A stretch of 64,000 nucleotides of DNA from Immundisolibacter sp049322795 (GTDB lineage: Bacteria; Pseudomonadota; Gammaproteobacteria; Immundisolibacterales; Immundisolibacteraceae): NCBI GenBank assembly GCA_049322795.1, contig JBMOQH010000012.1, positions 44,549 to 108,548 on the forward strand, in the 5' to 3' direction. Shown here piece after piece: positions 7,963 to 16,453 of the stretch. The position numbers and the translations under genes were made by a program. Every line of letters begins with the position of its first letter. Within the stretch, counting starts at the first letter, position 1. The notes below the pieces were generated by a model. The model searched no databases, had not been told where the DNA came from, and saw only the letters and a program-made list of their open reading frames with translations.

Positions 7963-10095
7963 TCACTCAAATACCTTGCTGAGCTCAACGAACACATTGC
8001 GCCCCGCCATGGGCAGGTCGTTCGGGATGAGATTGGACGCACTCGGTTCGCGCACATCGCTGTTGAACAGATTGCGTGCGGATAATCTCACGCCCCAGTC
8101 GTCGCCAAACAGTCGCTGGCCGCGCAGCGTGAGGTCGAACGACACGTAATCGCCGACTTTCGAACGCGTGTCCCCCGGAGCACGCCTGCGGTCGAACACG
8201 CCGACTGCCTGTCCGGACAGTGTCCAGCGCGGTGCCAGCGCAAAGTCGCTGCGCAGGTAGGCAAGATGCGTCGGGGCAAAGCCGACGTCGTTGTCGGCCT
8301 CCTCGTCGGTCGACTTCTGGTAGGCGTAGTTGCCTGACAGGCGCAGCCGCCGCGAGGCCTGCCAGGCCAGCTCCGCTTCCAGGCCGTAGCCGGTCTGTTT
8401 GCCCGTGTTCTGGGCCGTCGCGCTGGTGGCGGGCGCTGGATCGGTCGCGAAGCGGATGATGTCCTCCATGCGGTAATAGAAGACGTTCATCGCGGCCCGC
8501 AGGCCCCGCCCGGCGTCCCAATCGAAGCCCAACTCCACGGTGTCGATGGTTTCCGGGTCGAGCGAAGAATTGCCGATGTTGGAGGGGTTGTTGACAGCGA
8601 AGAGTTCCTGAAAGGATGGTGCTCGAAACGCCCGCCCATAGAGCAGCTTGGTGGTCAGCGCGTAGCTGGTCTGCCAAACCAGCGCCAGGCGCGGGTTCAG
8701 CGTCGTCCCGAAATCCGAATAGTCGTCCAGACGCAGGCCGGCGGTCAGCGTCCAGTCGCGGCGAAAGTTCCATTCGTCCTGCGCAAAGGCATAGGCGATG
8801 CTGCGGTCTTCCTCGCGCACGAAGGCGGCGATGTCGGTCACGTCCACCAGCCCGCCCAGCGGCACGGGGAGTACCCCAAAAGGGGCGCCAAGATCGACTA
8901 GCGTGTAGTCGCGGCTTTCTTCCACCTTGTACAGGTCTTCCCTGCGGTAGCCGCCGCCCAGACGCAGGCGGTGCCGGTCGAAGCCGGTATAGAGCCCGCT
9001 CAGTTCGCCGCGGTAGTGGCGCTCGTAGACGTCGGGGTTGCCCAGCACGCCGTGCGGGAAGGTGCCGCCGAAAGCGCCAGGCGGAAACAGGCGCAACCGG
9101 GCGAGGTTTTCCACCTGGTAATAGCTGATCGTACCGGTCACCCCCCAGTCGCGGGCAAAGCTGGCGTTGTCGTAGGAAAGGTCGGTCGACAGGCGCCGCC
9201 CGTCGCCACGGCCCACGGGGTCCAGCGCCTGCGATACGCCGGCGCCGACGCCGATGTCGTTCACCTCCTGAAACCCGCCCCTCAGGCGCCAGTGGCCGCG
9301 GCCGATGTCCGCGCGCGCCTCGACGTTGTCGCGGTTCAGGCTGATCGGACCGGGCGCCAGCGAGGCACTGGTGCCAAACAGCCCGTCCAAGGCGGTCTGG
9401 GCATCTGCCGAAATGGTCCGGTCCGGGCCGTCCGCGCGGTGTCGCTCGACATAGACATACGCGTCGAAGCCGCCGACCTCGCCGCCCCACTGCACGTATT
9501 GGTCGTTGCGATCGAACGAGCCGGCGCGGGCGCCGACTTCGAGTCCTTTTACGTCAGCGGCGGACTTGGTGACGATGTTGATCACGCCGGAAAAGGCGTC
9601 GGCGCCGTACAGTGCCGATCCCGGACCGCGGATCACCTCGATGCGGGCGATGCCGGTCACCGGCATGCGGCCCCAGGAGGCGCCCAGCTGCCCCTCGAAA
9701 ATGTTCTTTATTGAAATGCCATTGATCAGCAACAGCACCTGCGGGTTGGTCTGGGTGTGGATACCGCGAATAGAAAAGACCGGCCGATACCCCACATTGT
9801 TTATTCCAACGTGTAACCCCGGCACGGTTTCCAGTACTTCGTTCAGTTCCGTCGCACCAATGGCGGCGATGTCCTCGGCCGTTATCACGCTGGCGATGGC
9901 CGGGCTCTGGCGCAGTGGCTGCGCGTTGCCGGTGGCGATGCTCACCATCTCCGCGCTGCCGTAGAACTCGGCTAGCGTGGCTTCATCGGCGCTTTGCGAC
10001 CAGGCGCCGGGACTGGCCGCCAGGGCGGACGCGAGCAGAAGCCACAGAACCGGACGGAGGCCGTACATTCCCGCCGGCCGATGCGTCTTACTCAT
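7963..10095 (-). CDS. TonB-dependent outer-membrane receptor
   Basis: This 710-residue protein has an N-terminal signal peptide (about 1-34), a plug domain (about 60-165, with ITAEDIAAIGATELNEVLE and VEVIRGPGSALYGADAFSG-type motifs) and a 22-strand barrel ending in the usual aromatic-rich C-terminus (FVELSKVFE). Such receptors import scarce ligands across the outer membrane using TonB energy; the ligand here is unknown. AGGAG lies ahead of the ATG at 10095, supporting the start. It heads the run receptor, binding protein, hybrid kinase, all closely spaced, so receptor and sensor probably recognise the same ligand. No Fur-like site is visible before it, which argues weakly against a ferric siderophore. 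Confidence 0.93.
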   Translation of the reverse strand: MSKTHRPAGMYGLRPVLWLLLASALAASPGAWSQSADEATLAEFYGSAEMVSIATGNAQPLRQSPAIASVITAEDIAAIGATELNEVLETVPGLHVGINNVGYRPVFSIRGIHTQTNPQVLLLINGISIKNIFEGQLGASWGRMPVTGIARIEVIRGPGSALYGADAFSGVINIVTKSAADVKGLEVGARAGSFDRNDQYVQWGGEVGGFDAYVYVERHRADGPDRTISADAQTALDGLFGTSASLAPGPISLNRDNVEARADIGRGHWRLRGGFQEVNDIGVGAGVSQALDPVGRGDGRRLSTDLSYDNASFARDWGVTGTISYYQVENLARLRLFPPGAFGGTFPHGVLGNPDVYERHYRGELSGLYTGFDRHRLRLGGGYRREDLYKVEESRDYTLVDLGAPFGVLPVPLGGLVDVTDIAAFVREEDRSIAYAFAQDEWNFRRDWTLTAGLRLDDYSDFGTTLNPRLALVWQTSYALTTKLLYGRAFRAPSFQELFAVNNPSNIGNSSLDPETIDTVELGFDWDAGRGLRAAMNVFYYRMEDIIRFATDPAPATSATAQNTGKQTGYGLEAELAWQASRRLRLSGNYAYQKSTDEEADNDVGFAPTHLAYLRSDFALAPRWTLSGQAVGVFDRRRAPGDTRSKVGDYVSFDLTLRGQRLFGDDWGVRLSARNLFNSDVREPSASNLIPNDLPMAGRNVFVELSKVFE

Positions 10096-10131
10096 GCTTG
10101 TTTCTCCTGACTCGGTCGGCTGTCCAAGGGT

Positions 10132-10926
10132 CTACCAGGCACGAGGGGCGGGGCCGCTGTACTGCAGTCGGTCACAGCGGATAGGAAACAAGGCGCCTTC
10201 GGGGTGTTTTGCGGCATCTACGACGCAGAAGAGCAAACCCGCACTGAAAGCCAGCAGCGTTGCATGCTGGTATTCACTTACGGTTAGTCCTTGATCCGCG
10301 TACAGTGCAGCAGCGAGCGCCGCCACGTTCATTCCCATCCGCTTCCCGCGGAGAATTTTCTGGATATCCAACGCGAGCATCGTGAACGCCCCCCCCCACA
10401 AACCCAGCCGCCGCGCCAGGCGTTCTGCGGGGGCCAAGCGCTCGTCCACGCTGCGCAAGGGTCGTCCGTAACCCGGGATGGTGCGGTGCGTCTTCAACTC
10501 ACGCGCCACGACGTCCTGCAGACTCTCTCCCGCATCGCAGCGCCTGCGCGCGCGCTGCAAAAAATCGAACGCGCCGATCATCGGCCGCTGGCCGTAAATG
10601 GTGGCGTCGGTCACGGCAATGGCGGCGCCGAGCGCAAGTCCCGGCGTGCTGCGCGCGCTGCCGCCCAGCGCCGCGACGCGGTTGTTCCAGATGCGCGGTT
10701 CCGGGTAACTGGCGGAGATTTTCCACAGGCCCTGGAACAGTTCGAGCTGCGCGGCGCTGAAGCGTCGGCCGGTGATGCCGAACATCAGCAGGTCCATCCA
10801 GCTGAGATCTTCCAGCGCGTTCAGCAGGTCGTGCCCGCGAAACGTTACCGTGCCGTCCGCCACCGACACTGCGCCCAGCTCGGTCGGCCAGTGATCCTCA
10901 TACTCAAACAGCGTGGCGTTCTTCAT
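10132..10926 (-). CDS. Short citrate-synthase-fold protein, second of a pair
   Basis: This 264-residue protein resembles the citrate synthase / citryl-CoA lyase superfamily but is far shorter than ordinary citrate synthase (about 370-430). Recognisable segments are FRGHDLLNAL, a helical region with RVAALGGSARSTPGLALGAA, and IPGYGRPLRSVDER. The last corresponds to the family's PGFGHPLH...DPR loop, with Arg at the position of the catalytic His. The ATG at 10926 is preferred because GGGGGAGG precedes it by about 8 bases; an upstream GTG at 10953 would overlap the previous stop. It follows a related gene directly and may be the non-catalytic or complementary half of a heteromer. The reaction is unknown. 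Confidence 0.7.
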   Translation of the reverse strand: MKNATLFEYEDHWPTELGAVSVADGTVTFRGHDLLNALEDLSWMDLLMFGITGRRFSAAQLELFQGLWKISASYPEPRIWNNRVAALGGSARSTPGLALGAAIAVTDATIYGQRPMIGAFDFLQRARRRCDAGESLQDVVARELKTHRTIPGYGRPLRSVDERLAPAERLARRLGLWGGAFTMLALDIQKILRGKRMGMNVAALAAALYADQGLTVSEYQHATLLAFSAGLLFCVVDAAKHPEGALFPIRCDRLQYSGPAPRAW

Positions 10927-10949
10927 GTCCGCATCCTCCCCCGGTTCCG

Positions 10950-11750
10950 TCACGCTTTATCGGCAGCGGGCCCCACGTACTTGACCGCGCCGTGAAAGAA
11001 CGGAAAGCGCTTGAACCCGAAACGCTTTTGTTCTAGCCCGTGCACCGCGGCGCCGGGCAGGCGCAGAAGCAGATACAGCATTTCGCCCTCCTCGGCGCCG
11101 AGTCCCAGGTCGCGCAGCGCAGCGGCCGCGACGCCGGACATGGCGAGCGGCGCGCCCGCTGCGGCTTCCAGGGTCGGCCGATGGTCTGCCAGCCAGGGCA
11201 GATGCTCGCCCGCGCTGATGGCGCGAAGGGTGTCCAGCGTCTGCACCACCGGCATGGCGCAGCTCACACCGTGCGGATCGAAACCCGGGGCATGCTCCAT
11301 CGGCGTCCAGATGTCGGCACGTTCGGGCCGCGGGGGGTCCTTCAGAAACCATTGCCAGGCCGCGACGTCGCAGCCGAACCGCTCCCAGGCTTCCAGAGCG
11401 ACGCGCACCTCGTGACCGCCGCCCAGATTGCCGGCACCGACGCCGAGCGCCGCCATCAACATCGATGCGGCCGGCGAACCGCCCACGCCGGCGCACATGG
11501 CGGCGTGCACGCTCGCCTCGCGCGGCCCCGGGTTCGCAAACGCAATGGCAAGACGTTCCAGCAACCTTGCCTGGGCAGGTGTCGGGCGCTCGCCGGCAAA
11601 CATCAGGTACAAGTACTCGACGAAGCTGGCCTTGCTCAGCAGGTCGCCGTAGACGTCGTAGCCACGGCAGCGGCAGATCGCGGCAACAAAGGGGTTGTCA
11701 GACTCCGGTTCCTCTTGCCATATATCGGTGGCTATGGACTCACTTGTCAT
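10950..11750 (-). CDS. Short citrate-synthase-fold protein, first of a pair
   Basis: This 266-residue protein belongs, by my reading, to the short citryl-CoA lyase / citrate synthase-like group. It contains YGDLLSKASFVEYLYLMFAG near the start, a glycine-rich GVGAGNLGGGHEV loop with a His where citrate synthases bind substrate, APGFDPHG, and a C-terminal LRLPGAAVHGLEQ helix. Its ATG lies inside the last codons of the ThDP-enzyme gene (11-base overlap), so translation is coupled. It may act with the next protein as a two-subunit lyase or synthase using the ThDP enzyme's product or substrate; this is inference. The family assignment comes from motif resemblance only. Confidence 0.7.
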   Translation of the reverse strand: MTSESIATDIWQEEPESDNPFVAAICRCRGYDVYGDLLSKASFVEYLYLMFAGERPTPAQARLLERLAIAFANPGPREASVHAAMCAGVGGSPAASMLMAALGVGAGNLGGGHEVRVALEAWERFGCDVAAWQWFLKDPPRPERADIWTPMEHAPGFDPHGVSCAMPVVQTLDTLRAISAGEHLPWLADHRPTLEAAAGAPLAMSGVAAAALRDLGLGAEEGEMLYLLLRLPGAAVHGLEQKRFGFKRFPFFHGAVKYVGPAADKA

Positions 11751-13689
11751 GCGTGTTTTTCGTGTTTAGCGTAGCCATACGACGCCCTATTGGGGGAATC
11801 TCTTCTGGATCAATCATTATGTCTAGAAGCAGAGGTCGCCGCGCTTGGATCATTTTTGAGAAGTTAATGGAGGTCAGGTCTTCCACGCTCTGAATTGTAT
11901 AGCCTTCTACGCCCATCGCGCGCGCCATTGCAGCGAAGTCGACGCGTGGGATTTCGTAGCCGATTTCTTCCGCTCCGGCAAGCCGCTGCCCATGTTTCAC
12001 AGTGCCAAGTCCAGCATCATTCAGCACGGCGAATATAACCGGCAGTCGGCTCTGTGCAGCGACAGTAATTTCTTGTCCATTCATAAGCATGCTGCCATCG
12101 CCCGTCAGTACGACAACCGGTAGCTGCGGGTTTCCAAATGCCATGCCAACTGCAGCGCCCAAGCCCCAGCCCATGCCACTAAACTCTCCAGAACAACGAT
12201 ACAGGCTTTGTTCTGATCTGCGCCTGTCCGCGTGACGGGGAAGGAAGGCTTTTACGATGTGGCCTTCTGTGTTTTCAGGCATCGCGCCGGACCGGCGCTG
12301 CGCTGAGCGGCGATCCGGAATATGTAGATAATGAATGGCCCAAAAGTAGGCGGCCGTGCCGTCTGCCACAAAGCGGGTGCCAACGGGAAGCGCTTCGGGT
12401 AACTCGCGCATTACTCGTTGTGGTTTTATCGGAACGGACCGCGAGAAATATTTTTCCGGTTCGTCGAGTGTGCAATTTGGCAGTACGCCTTGAGATGGAC
12501 TGTAAGGATTGTTCCCAGGGAAAGCCAATACCGGAGGAGCTGGCGTTCTGGTTGATGTTAGGGGGGTCGCACTTACGCTTTTTGCGCTTGGAATGCGGGG
12601 CGACGCGGTGCGTCGCAGTTCTTGGAGTCGCTCCAGTGCCACCGATGGGGTGCCATGAACGTGCAATTTCGCCATGGGAGAGCCAGCAAAATGTTCTGCG
12701 TTGCTGTCAATGTGAATTATGCGGTCATTCAGAAGAGCTTGCTCATTCCAGTTGCCAGTGGCAAATTCCCCCATACTCGTGCCGATACAAATAATGCAAT
12801 CAACCAAAGGATCGGCGAGTGCATCGAGAGCGCTGCGGTGGCCAGAAACCCCAACTATTCCTTTGAACTGCTTGTGGTAAGGGCTAACCAAGCCTTTTCC
12901 AAAAGGGGTGGCCACTACGGCTGCGTTCAGCTCTAAAGCAAGAGCTAGTACCTGCCCCGCGACTGCTTTAGCGCCTTGCCCGAGAACGAATGCAACTTTC
13001 CTTGCTGAGGCCAGCGCTTCCGCCAGTTCGTTAATCTGGTTCTCATCAACAAAGCGTTCTTTTCGGACGAGTCGATCAAGAGCAATATTCGCAGATATTA
13101 CATTGGGCGAGCGAGAGACATCGAGGGGCAGGCTTAGGTGTGTAGCGCCGCCCGGCTCGCGAGTGGCCGCCAGTATTGCACTGATTAATTTGTTTTCGAG
13201 CTGTTTGGGGTGCGATACAAGTGTGCTGTATCGGGTCAAGCTTTTATAAATAGAGACAGTATCAACCGCCGTACAGCTCGATTCTTGCAGGCCGCTGCGA
13301 CCAAAATTCGGCAGAGGAGTTTGAGCCGTTAAAGCAAGTAACGGGACGTTGTCCTGGTTTGCATGGGCCACCCCCGTAATCATGTTGGTAGCGCCGGGCC
13401 CAGTCGTGGCAAAGCACACGCCGAGCTTGCCCGTTTCGCGGGCGTAGCCGTCGGCCATGAAGGCGGCACCGGACTCGTGGCGCGCGACGATCAGTTCCGG
13501 GCCGCCGCGGCGCATGCCGCGGGCGATGGCGTTGACCAGCGGTTCGATGGCGCCGCCCGGTACACCAAATACGTACTCGACGCCTATCTGTTGCAGGTAG
13601 TGGACGATCAGGTCGCCGCCTTCGAGCGAGGGTTCGGCCTCGGTCGAGGGCGTTGCTTGGGGCGAGCGGGTGGGGGGCTGCGGGCGCAT
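11740..13689 (-). CDS. Acetolactate-synthase-like ThDP-dependent enzyme
   Basis: This 649-residue enzyme has the three-domain layout of acetolactate synthase relatives. The Pyr domain carries the activating Glu72 in ARHESGAAFMADGYA, a central domain follows (about 240-400), and the PP domain holds the diphosphate site Asp531 (GDG) to Asn557. Relatives form or cleave bonds next to a carbonyl, such as 2-keto acid carboligation or decarboxylation. The start at 13689 follows a strong GAGGAAGG. Between the middle and PP domains lie an unusual Pro/Ser/Thr-rich linker (about 405-440) and an Arg-rich insert. G+C falls sharply after the first 100 or so codons (28 of 60 bases in 12421-12480, 48 of 60 in 13501-13560), which suggests recombination within the gene. 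It overlaps two citrate-synthase-like genes, so it is probably not housekeeping ilvB. Confidence 0.85.
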   Translation of the reverse strand: MRPQPPTRSPQATPSTEAEPSLEGGDLIVHYLQQIGVEYVFGVPGGAIEPLVNAIARGMRRGGPELIVARHESGAAFMADGYARETGKLGVCFATTGPGATNMITGVAHANQDNVPLLALTAQTPLPNFGRSGLQESSCTAVDTVSIYKSLTRYSTLVSHPKQLENKLISAILAATREPGGATHLSLPLDVSRSPNVISANIALDRLVRKERFVDENQINELAEALASARKVAFVLGQGAKAVAGQVLALALELNAAVVATPFGKGLVSPYHKQFKGIVGVSGHRSALDALADPLVDCIICIGTSMGEFATGNWNEQALLNDRIIHIDSNAEHFAGSPMAKLHVHGTPSVALERLQELRRTASPRIPSAKSVSATPLTSTRTPAPPVLAFPGNNPYSPSQGVLPNCTLDEPEKYFSRSVPIKPQRVMRELPEALPVGTRFVADGTAAYFWAIHYLHIPDRRSAQRRSGAMPENTEGHIVKAFLPRHADRRRSEQSLYRCSGEFSGMGWGLGAAVGMAFGNPQLPVVVLTGDGSMLMNGQEITVAAQSRLPVIFAVLNDAGLGTVKHGQRLAGAEEIGYEIPRVDFAAMARAMGVEGYTIQSVEDLTSINFSKMIQARRPLLLDIMIDPEEIPPIGRRMATLNTKNTHDK

Positions 13690-14475
13690 GTCTACCTTCC
13701 TCGTTGACACGTGCGGAGGCTCAAAGAGCTGTGACCTTCCGGTTCTCGGCGAACCTTGGGTGTCCCTTTGAACCGGGTGGGGGGTATGGCGTGGGGTCTT
13801 GGCCGTTGCGAGTGAGGGCGCCGCCTGGCGCACGCTGTGCGCGGTGGGCGTAAGTCCGCGTGGAAATTAGAGAGCGATCCGCGGACCGAGCCGGTGATTG
13901 ACGACGAGATACTGGTCACCGTCACGCCTTTGTCAGACGCCATGCTCGATAGCCTGACCGCGGTCCCTGGCCTGGGCCCGGGTCAAACAGCGCGCATCGC
14001 CAGATAGGGCGCGGGCCGTGTCCGGAACGGCGATCCGCAGCGGGCAACGGTGCCAGCTCTTCAGCGGTGAATCCGTCACTGACGCGACGTCGTTCCAGCG
14101 CATCTGTCCCTCCCTAGGGTGCGTCGGTGCTTGCGTGAGACACCATATATTAAAACTTGCTAATAAGTACGTGCCGTTACGTGCGAAGGCTGATTTTCTT
14201 TGTCAGCTTGTGCCTTCAGGTGATGAGACACCGCGTCCCGAAGGCGCTGTGGCGCTGTCGGCGGGGGCAGATGTCTGTGGCGCACGCGGGCATGCCCACG
14301 CCTGCGACCTCGTCGGAGAGCGCGGTGCCGTGTTCGCAAGGTCGGCTTGTGCCCCGCGGGGATGGGCGGGATGGGAAAGGCGGGTGTCGGCCTGTGGCCG
14401 AGTCGATACGCTTGTGTCAGTCGGTCGCGCGGCGGATTTGCGCGACGCGACCCTGCCGCGCGAGCTTGACGGTGA
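13690..14475. other. Intergenic region, no supported gene
   Basis: About 785 bases with no reading frame I can support. An AT-rich patch at about 14145-14175 could hold a minus-strand promoter for the ThDP operon, but no -35/-10 pair is convincing. GCTGA...TCAGC at about 14188-14206 is a weak hairpin. A short open stretch around 13840-14007 reads as a plausible protein tail, but I do not recognise it and it has no clear start; it could be a gene remnant. Confidence 0.4.
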
Positions 14476-14551
14476 TGGCGTCCCCAAGGGGATTCGAACC
14501 CCTGTTGCCGCCGTGAAAGGGCAGTGTCCTAGGCCTCTAGACGATGGGGAC
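14476..14551 (-). tRNA. tRNA-Glu (UUC)
   Basis: The minus strand gives a 76-base cloverleaf: acceptor GTCCCCA paired with TGGGGAC, CCA encoded, TTCGAATCC T-loop, and anticodon loop CTTTCAC with anticodon UUC. It closely resembles the E. coli tRNA-Glu. It lies downstream of gltX, which encodes the enzyme that charges it, and next to tRNA-Ala. Confidence 0.97.
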
Positions 14552-14591
14552 TTGCAGCAGGCGCGGGCGGGTGTCCGCCTCGCAAAAGATT

Positions 14592-14667
14592 TGGTGGAGC
14601 CAGGCGGGATCGAACCGCCGACCTCAACACTGCCAGTGTTGCGCTCTCCCAGCTGAGCTATGGCCCC
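14592..14667 (-). tRNA. tRNA-Ala (GGC)
   Basis: The minus strand gives a 76-base cloverleaf with acceptor GGGGCCA/TGGCTCC, anticodon loop CTGGCAG (anticodon GGC), T-loop TTCGATC and encoded CCA. It lies 40 bases before tRNA-Glu and 41 bases after the gltX stop codon, so the three may share a transcript. Confidence 0.97.
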
Positions 14668-14708
14668 GTGCAAGGGGCGCGAACTTTACTGATTCGGCCG
14701 GCGCAGTG

Positions 14709-16124
14709 TCAAGCGCTGGCTTGGCCCTGCAGCCAGTGCACGGCACGCTCCAGACGCCCCAGCACGCGGCCGCGGCCGATCAACTGCAGCGTCACGTCGA
14801 TGGCCGGCGACACCGCGTTGCCGCACAGCGCCACGCGCAGCGGTTGGGCGAGCTGGCCGAATTTGAGCCCGCGCTGCGCCGCCACTTCCTCAACCAGCGC
14901 GTGCAGCGTCGGCGCCTGCCAGTCGTCGAGCTGTTCGAAGCGCGTGTGCAGTGCGATCAGCGGTTCGACGACGCCGGCGCTGAAGTGCTTGGCCGCGGCG
15001 GCCGGGTCGTAGTCGTTGAACTCCCGATAGAACAGCAAGGCCTTGTCGGCCATCTCGACCAGCGTCTTGCAGCGCTCGCGCAGCGCGACCACCACCTCGG
15101 GCAGCGGCGGGCCGTCGAGCGCCGGATCGACGCCCAGGCGGCCGACGAAGGGACTCAGATGCCGCGCGATGTGGTCAGGGTCGCTGGTCTTGATGTAGTG
15201 CTGGTTGAGCCACAGCAGCTTGTCGGGATTGACCGCCGCCGCCGCGCGGTTGACCGCCTCCACGTCGAACTTGGTCACCAGCTCGTCCAGCGAGAACACT
15301 TCCTGGTCGCCGTGCGACCAGCCCAGGCGCACCAGGTAGTTGAGCAAGGCCTCGGGCAGGATGCCGTCGTCGCGGTATTGCAGCACGCTGACCGCGCCGT
15401 GGCGCTTGGACAGGCGCGCGCCGTCCGGCCCCAGAATCATCGGCACGTGGGCGTACTGCGGCAGCGCGGCGCCCAGCGCGCGCAGGATGTTGATCTGCCG
15501 GGGCGTGTTGTTGAGGTGATCGTCGCCGCGGATGACGCAGCTGACGCCCATGTCCATGTCGTCCACGACGACGGTGAAGTTGTAGGTCGGCGTGCCGTCG
15601 CTGCGCGCCAGCACCAGATCGTCGAGCTCGGTGTTGCTGAATGCGACCCGGCCGCGGATGAGATCGTCCACCACCACGTCGCCGTCGGCGGGGTTGCGAA
15701 AGCGCACCACGGACGGCGGCTCGCCCGGCGGCGGGGCGGTGAGGTTGCGGCAACGGCCGTCGTAGCGGGGCTTCTCCTTGCGCGCGAGCTGTGCCTCGCG
15801 CCGGGTGGCGAGATCCTCCGGCGTGCAGTAGCAGCGGTAGGCGTGGCCGGCGTCGAGCAGATGGCCCAGCACCTGGGCGTATCGCTCAAAGCGGTGGGTC
15901 TGGTAGAACGGCCCCTCGTCGTAGTTGAGGCCCAGCCAGGTCATGCCCTCCAGGATGGCGTTGACCGATTCTTCCGTGGAGCGCTCGCGGTCCGTGTCCT
16001 CGATGCGCAGGATGAAGGTGCCGCCGTGGTGGCGCGCATGCAGCCAGGCGAACAGCGCCGTGCGGGCGCCGCCGATGTGCAGGTAGCCGGTGGGACTCGG
16101 GGCGAAGCGGCTGCGAACGCTCAT
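14709..16124 (-). CDS. gltX: Glutamyl-tRNA synthetase
   Basis: The product is a class I aminoacyl-tRNA synthetase of 471 residues, the usual length, that charges tRNA-Glu. The ATP-site HIGH motif reads HIGG at 16-19. The KMSKS motif reads LSKRH at 238-242. The C-terminal half is the anticodon-binding helical domain. The frame is open for 41 codons upstream, but the ATG at 16124 is chosen because the protein then begins MSVRSRFAPSPTG, the family start. tRNA-Ala and tRNA-Glu follow on the same strand. Glu-Q-tRNA-synthetase is excluded by the full-length anticodon-binding domain. Confidence 0.97.
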   Translation of the reverse strand: MSVRSRFAPSPTGYLHIGGARTALFAWLHARHHGGTFILRIEDTDRERSTEESVNAILEGMTWLGLNYDEGPFYQTHRFERYAQVLGHLLDAGHAYRCYCTPEDLATRREAQLARKEKPRYDGRCRNLTAPPPGEPPSVVRFRNPADGDVVVDDLIRGRVAFSNTELDDLVLARSDGTPTYNFTVVVDDMDMGVSCVIRGDDHLNNTPRQINILRALGAALPQYAHVPMILGPDGARLSKRHGAVSVLQYRDDGILPEALLNYLVRLGWSHGDQEVFSLDELVTKFDVEAVNRAAAAVNPDKLLWLNQHYIKTSDPDHIARHLSPFVGRLGVDPALDGPPLPEVVVALRERCKTLVEMADKALLFYREFNDYDPAAAAKHFSAGVVEPLIALHTRFEQLDDWQAPTLHALVEEVAAQRGLKFGQLAQPLRVALCGNAVSPAIDVTLQLIGRGRVLGRLERAVHWLQGQASA

Positions 16125-16254
16125 GCGGGGTTTGTTGTCGGTGCGGTCGAGGCGGCTATTGTAGCGATGCCGGCCTGCCGGCCCGGCGGCGGCGCGTTTG
16201 ACCGGGCCAGCGGCGGCGCCTAGAATGCGCGCCCCCAAGCGGGACATTCCCCGG

Positions 16255-16329
16255 GGGCGATTAGCTCAGCGGTAGAGCACTACCTTCACACGGTAGGGGT
16301 CGCTGGTTCGATCCCAGCATCGCCCACCA
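16255..16329 (+). tRNA. tRNA-Val (CAC)
   Basis: A 75-base cloverleaf with acceptor GGGCGAT/ATCGCCC, anticodon stem CTACC/GGTAG around loop TTCACAC (anticodon CAC), T-loop TTCGATC and encoded CCA. The CAC anticodon reads GTG, in keeping with the G+C-rich codon use. A terminator follows 14 bases later. Confidence 0.97.
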
Positions 16330-16342
16330 GTCATGCCATAAG

Positions 16343-16367
16343 ACGCCCGGCCCGAACCGGGCGTTTT
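16343..16367 (+). terminator. Rho-independent terminator after tRNA-Val
   Basis: ACGCCCGG (16343-16350) pairs with CCGGGCGT (16357-16364) around a six-base loop and is followed by TTTT. This is the clearest intrinsic terminator in the window and ends the tRNA-Val transcript. Confidence 0.9.
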
Positions 16368-16453
16368 GCATTCCGGATCGCGACAGGCCGCGCCGCGGGC
16401 TGAGTCGCTACAATCCGCAGCCCGTTTCGATCTGCCGCCCGGCTGTTCCGCTC

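Noticed and set aside
12420..12936. Plus-strand open frames opposite the low-G+C part of the ThDP gene
   Set aside because: They are short, overlap a confident gene on the other strand, and have no motif or ribosome-binding site.
14018..14656. 212-codon plus-strand open frame before gltX
   Set aside because: It runs through both tRNA genes in antisense and matches nothing recognisable.
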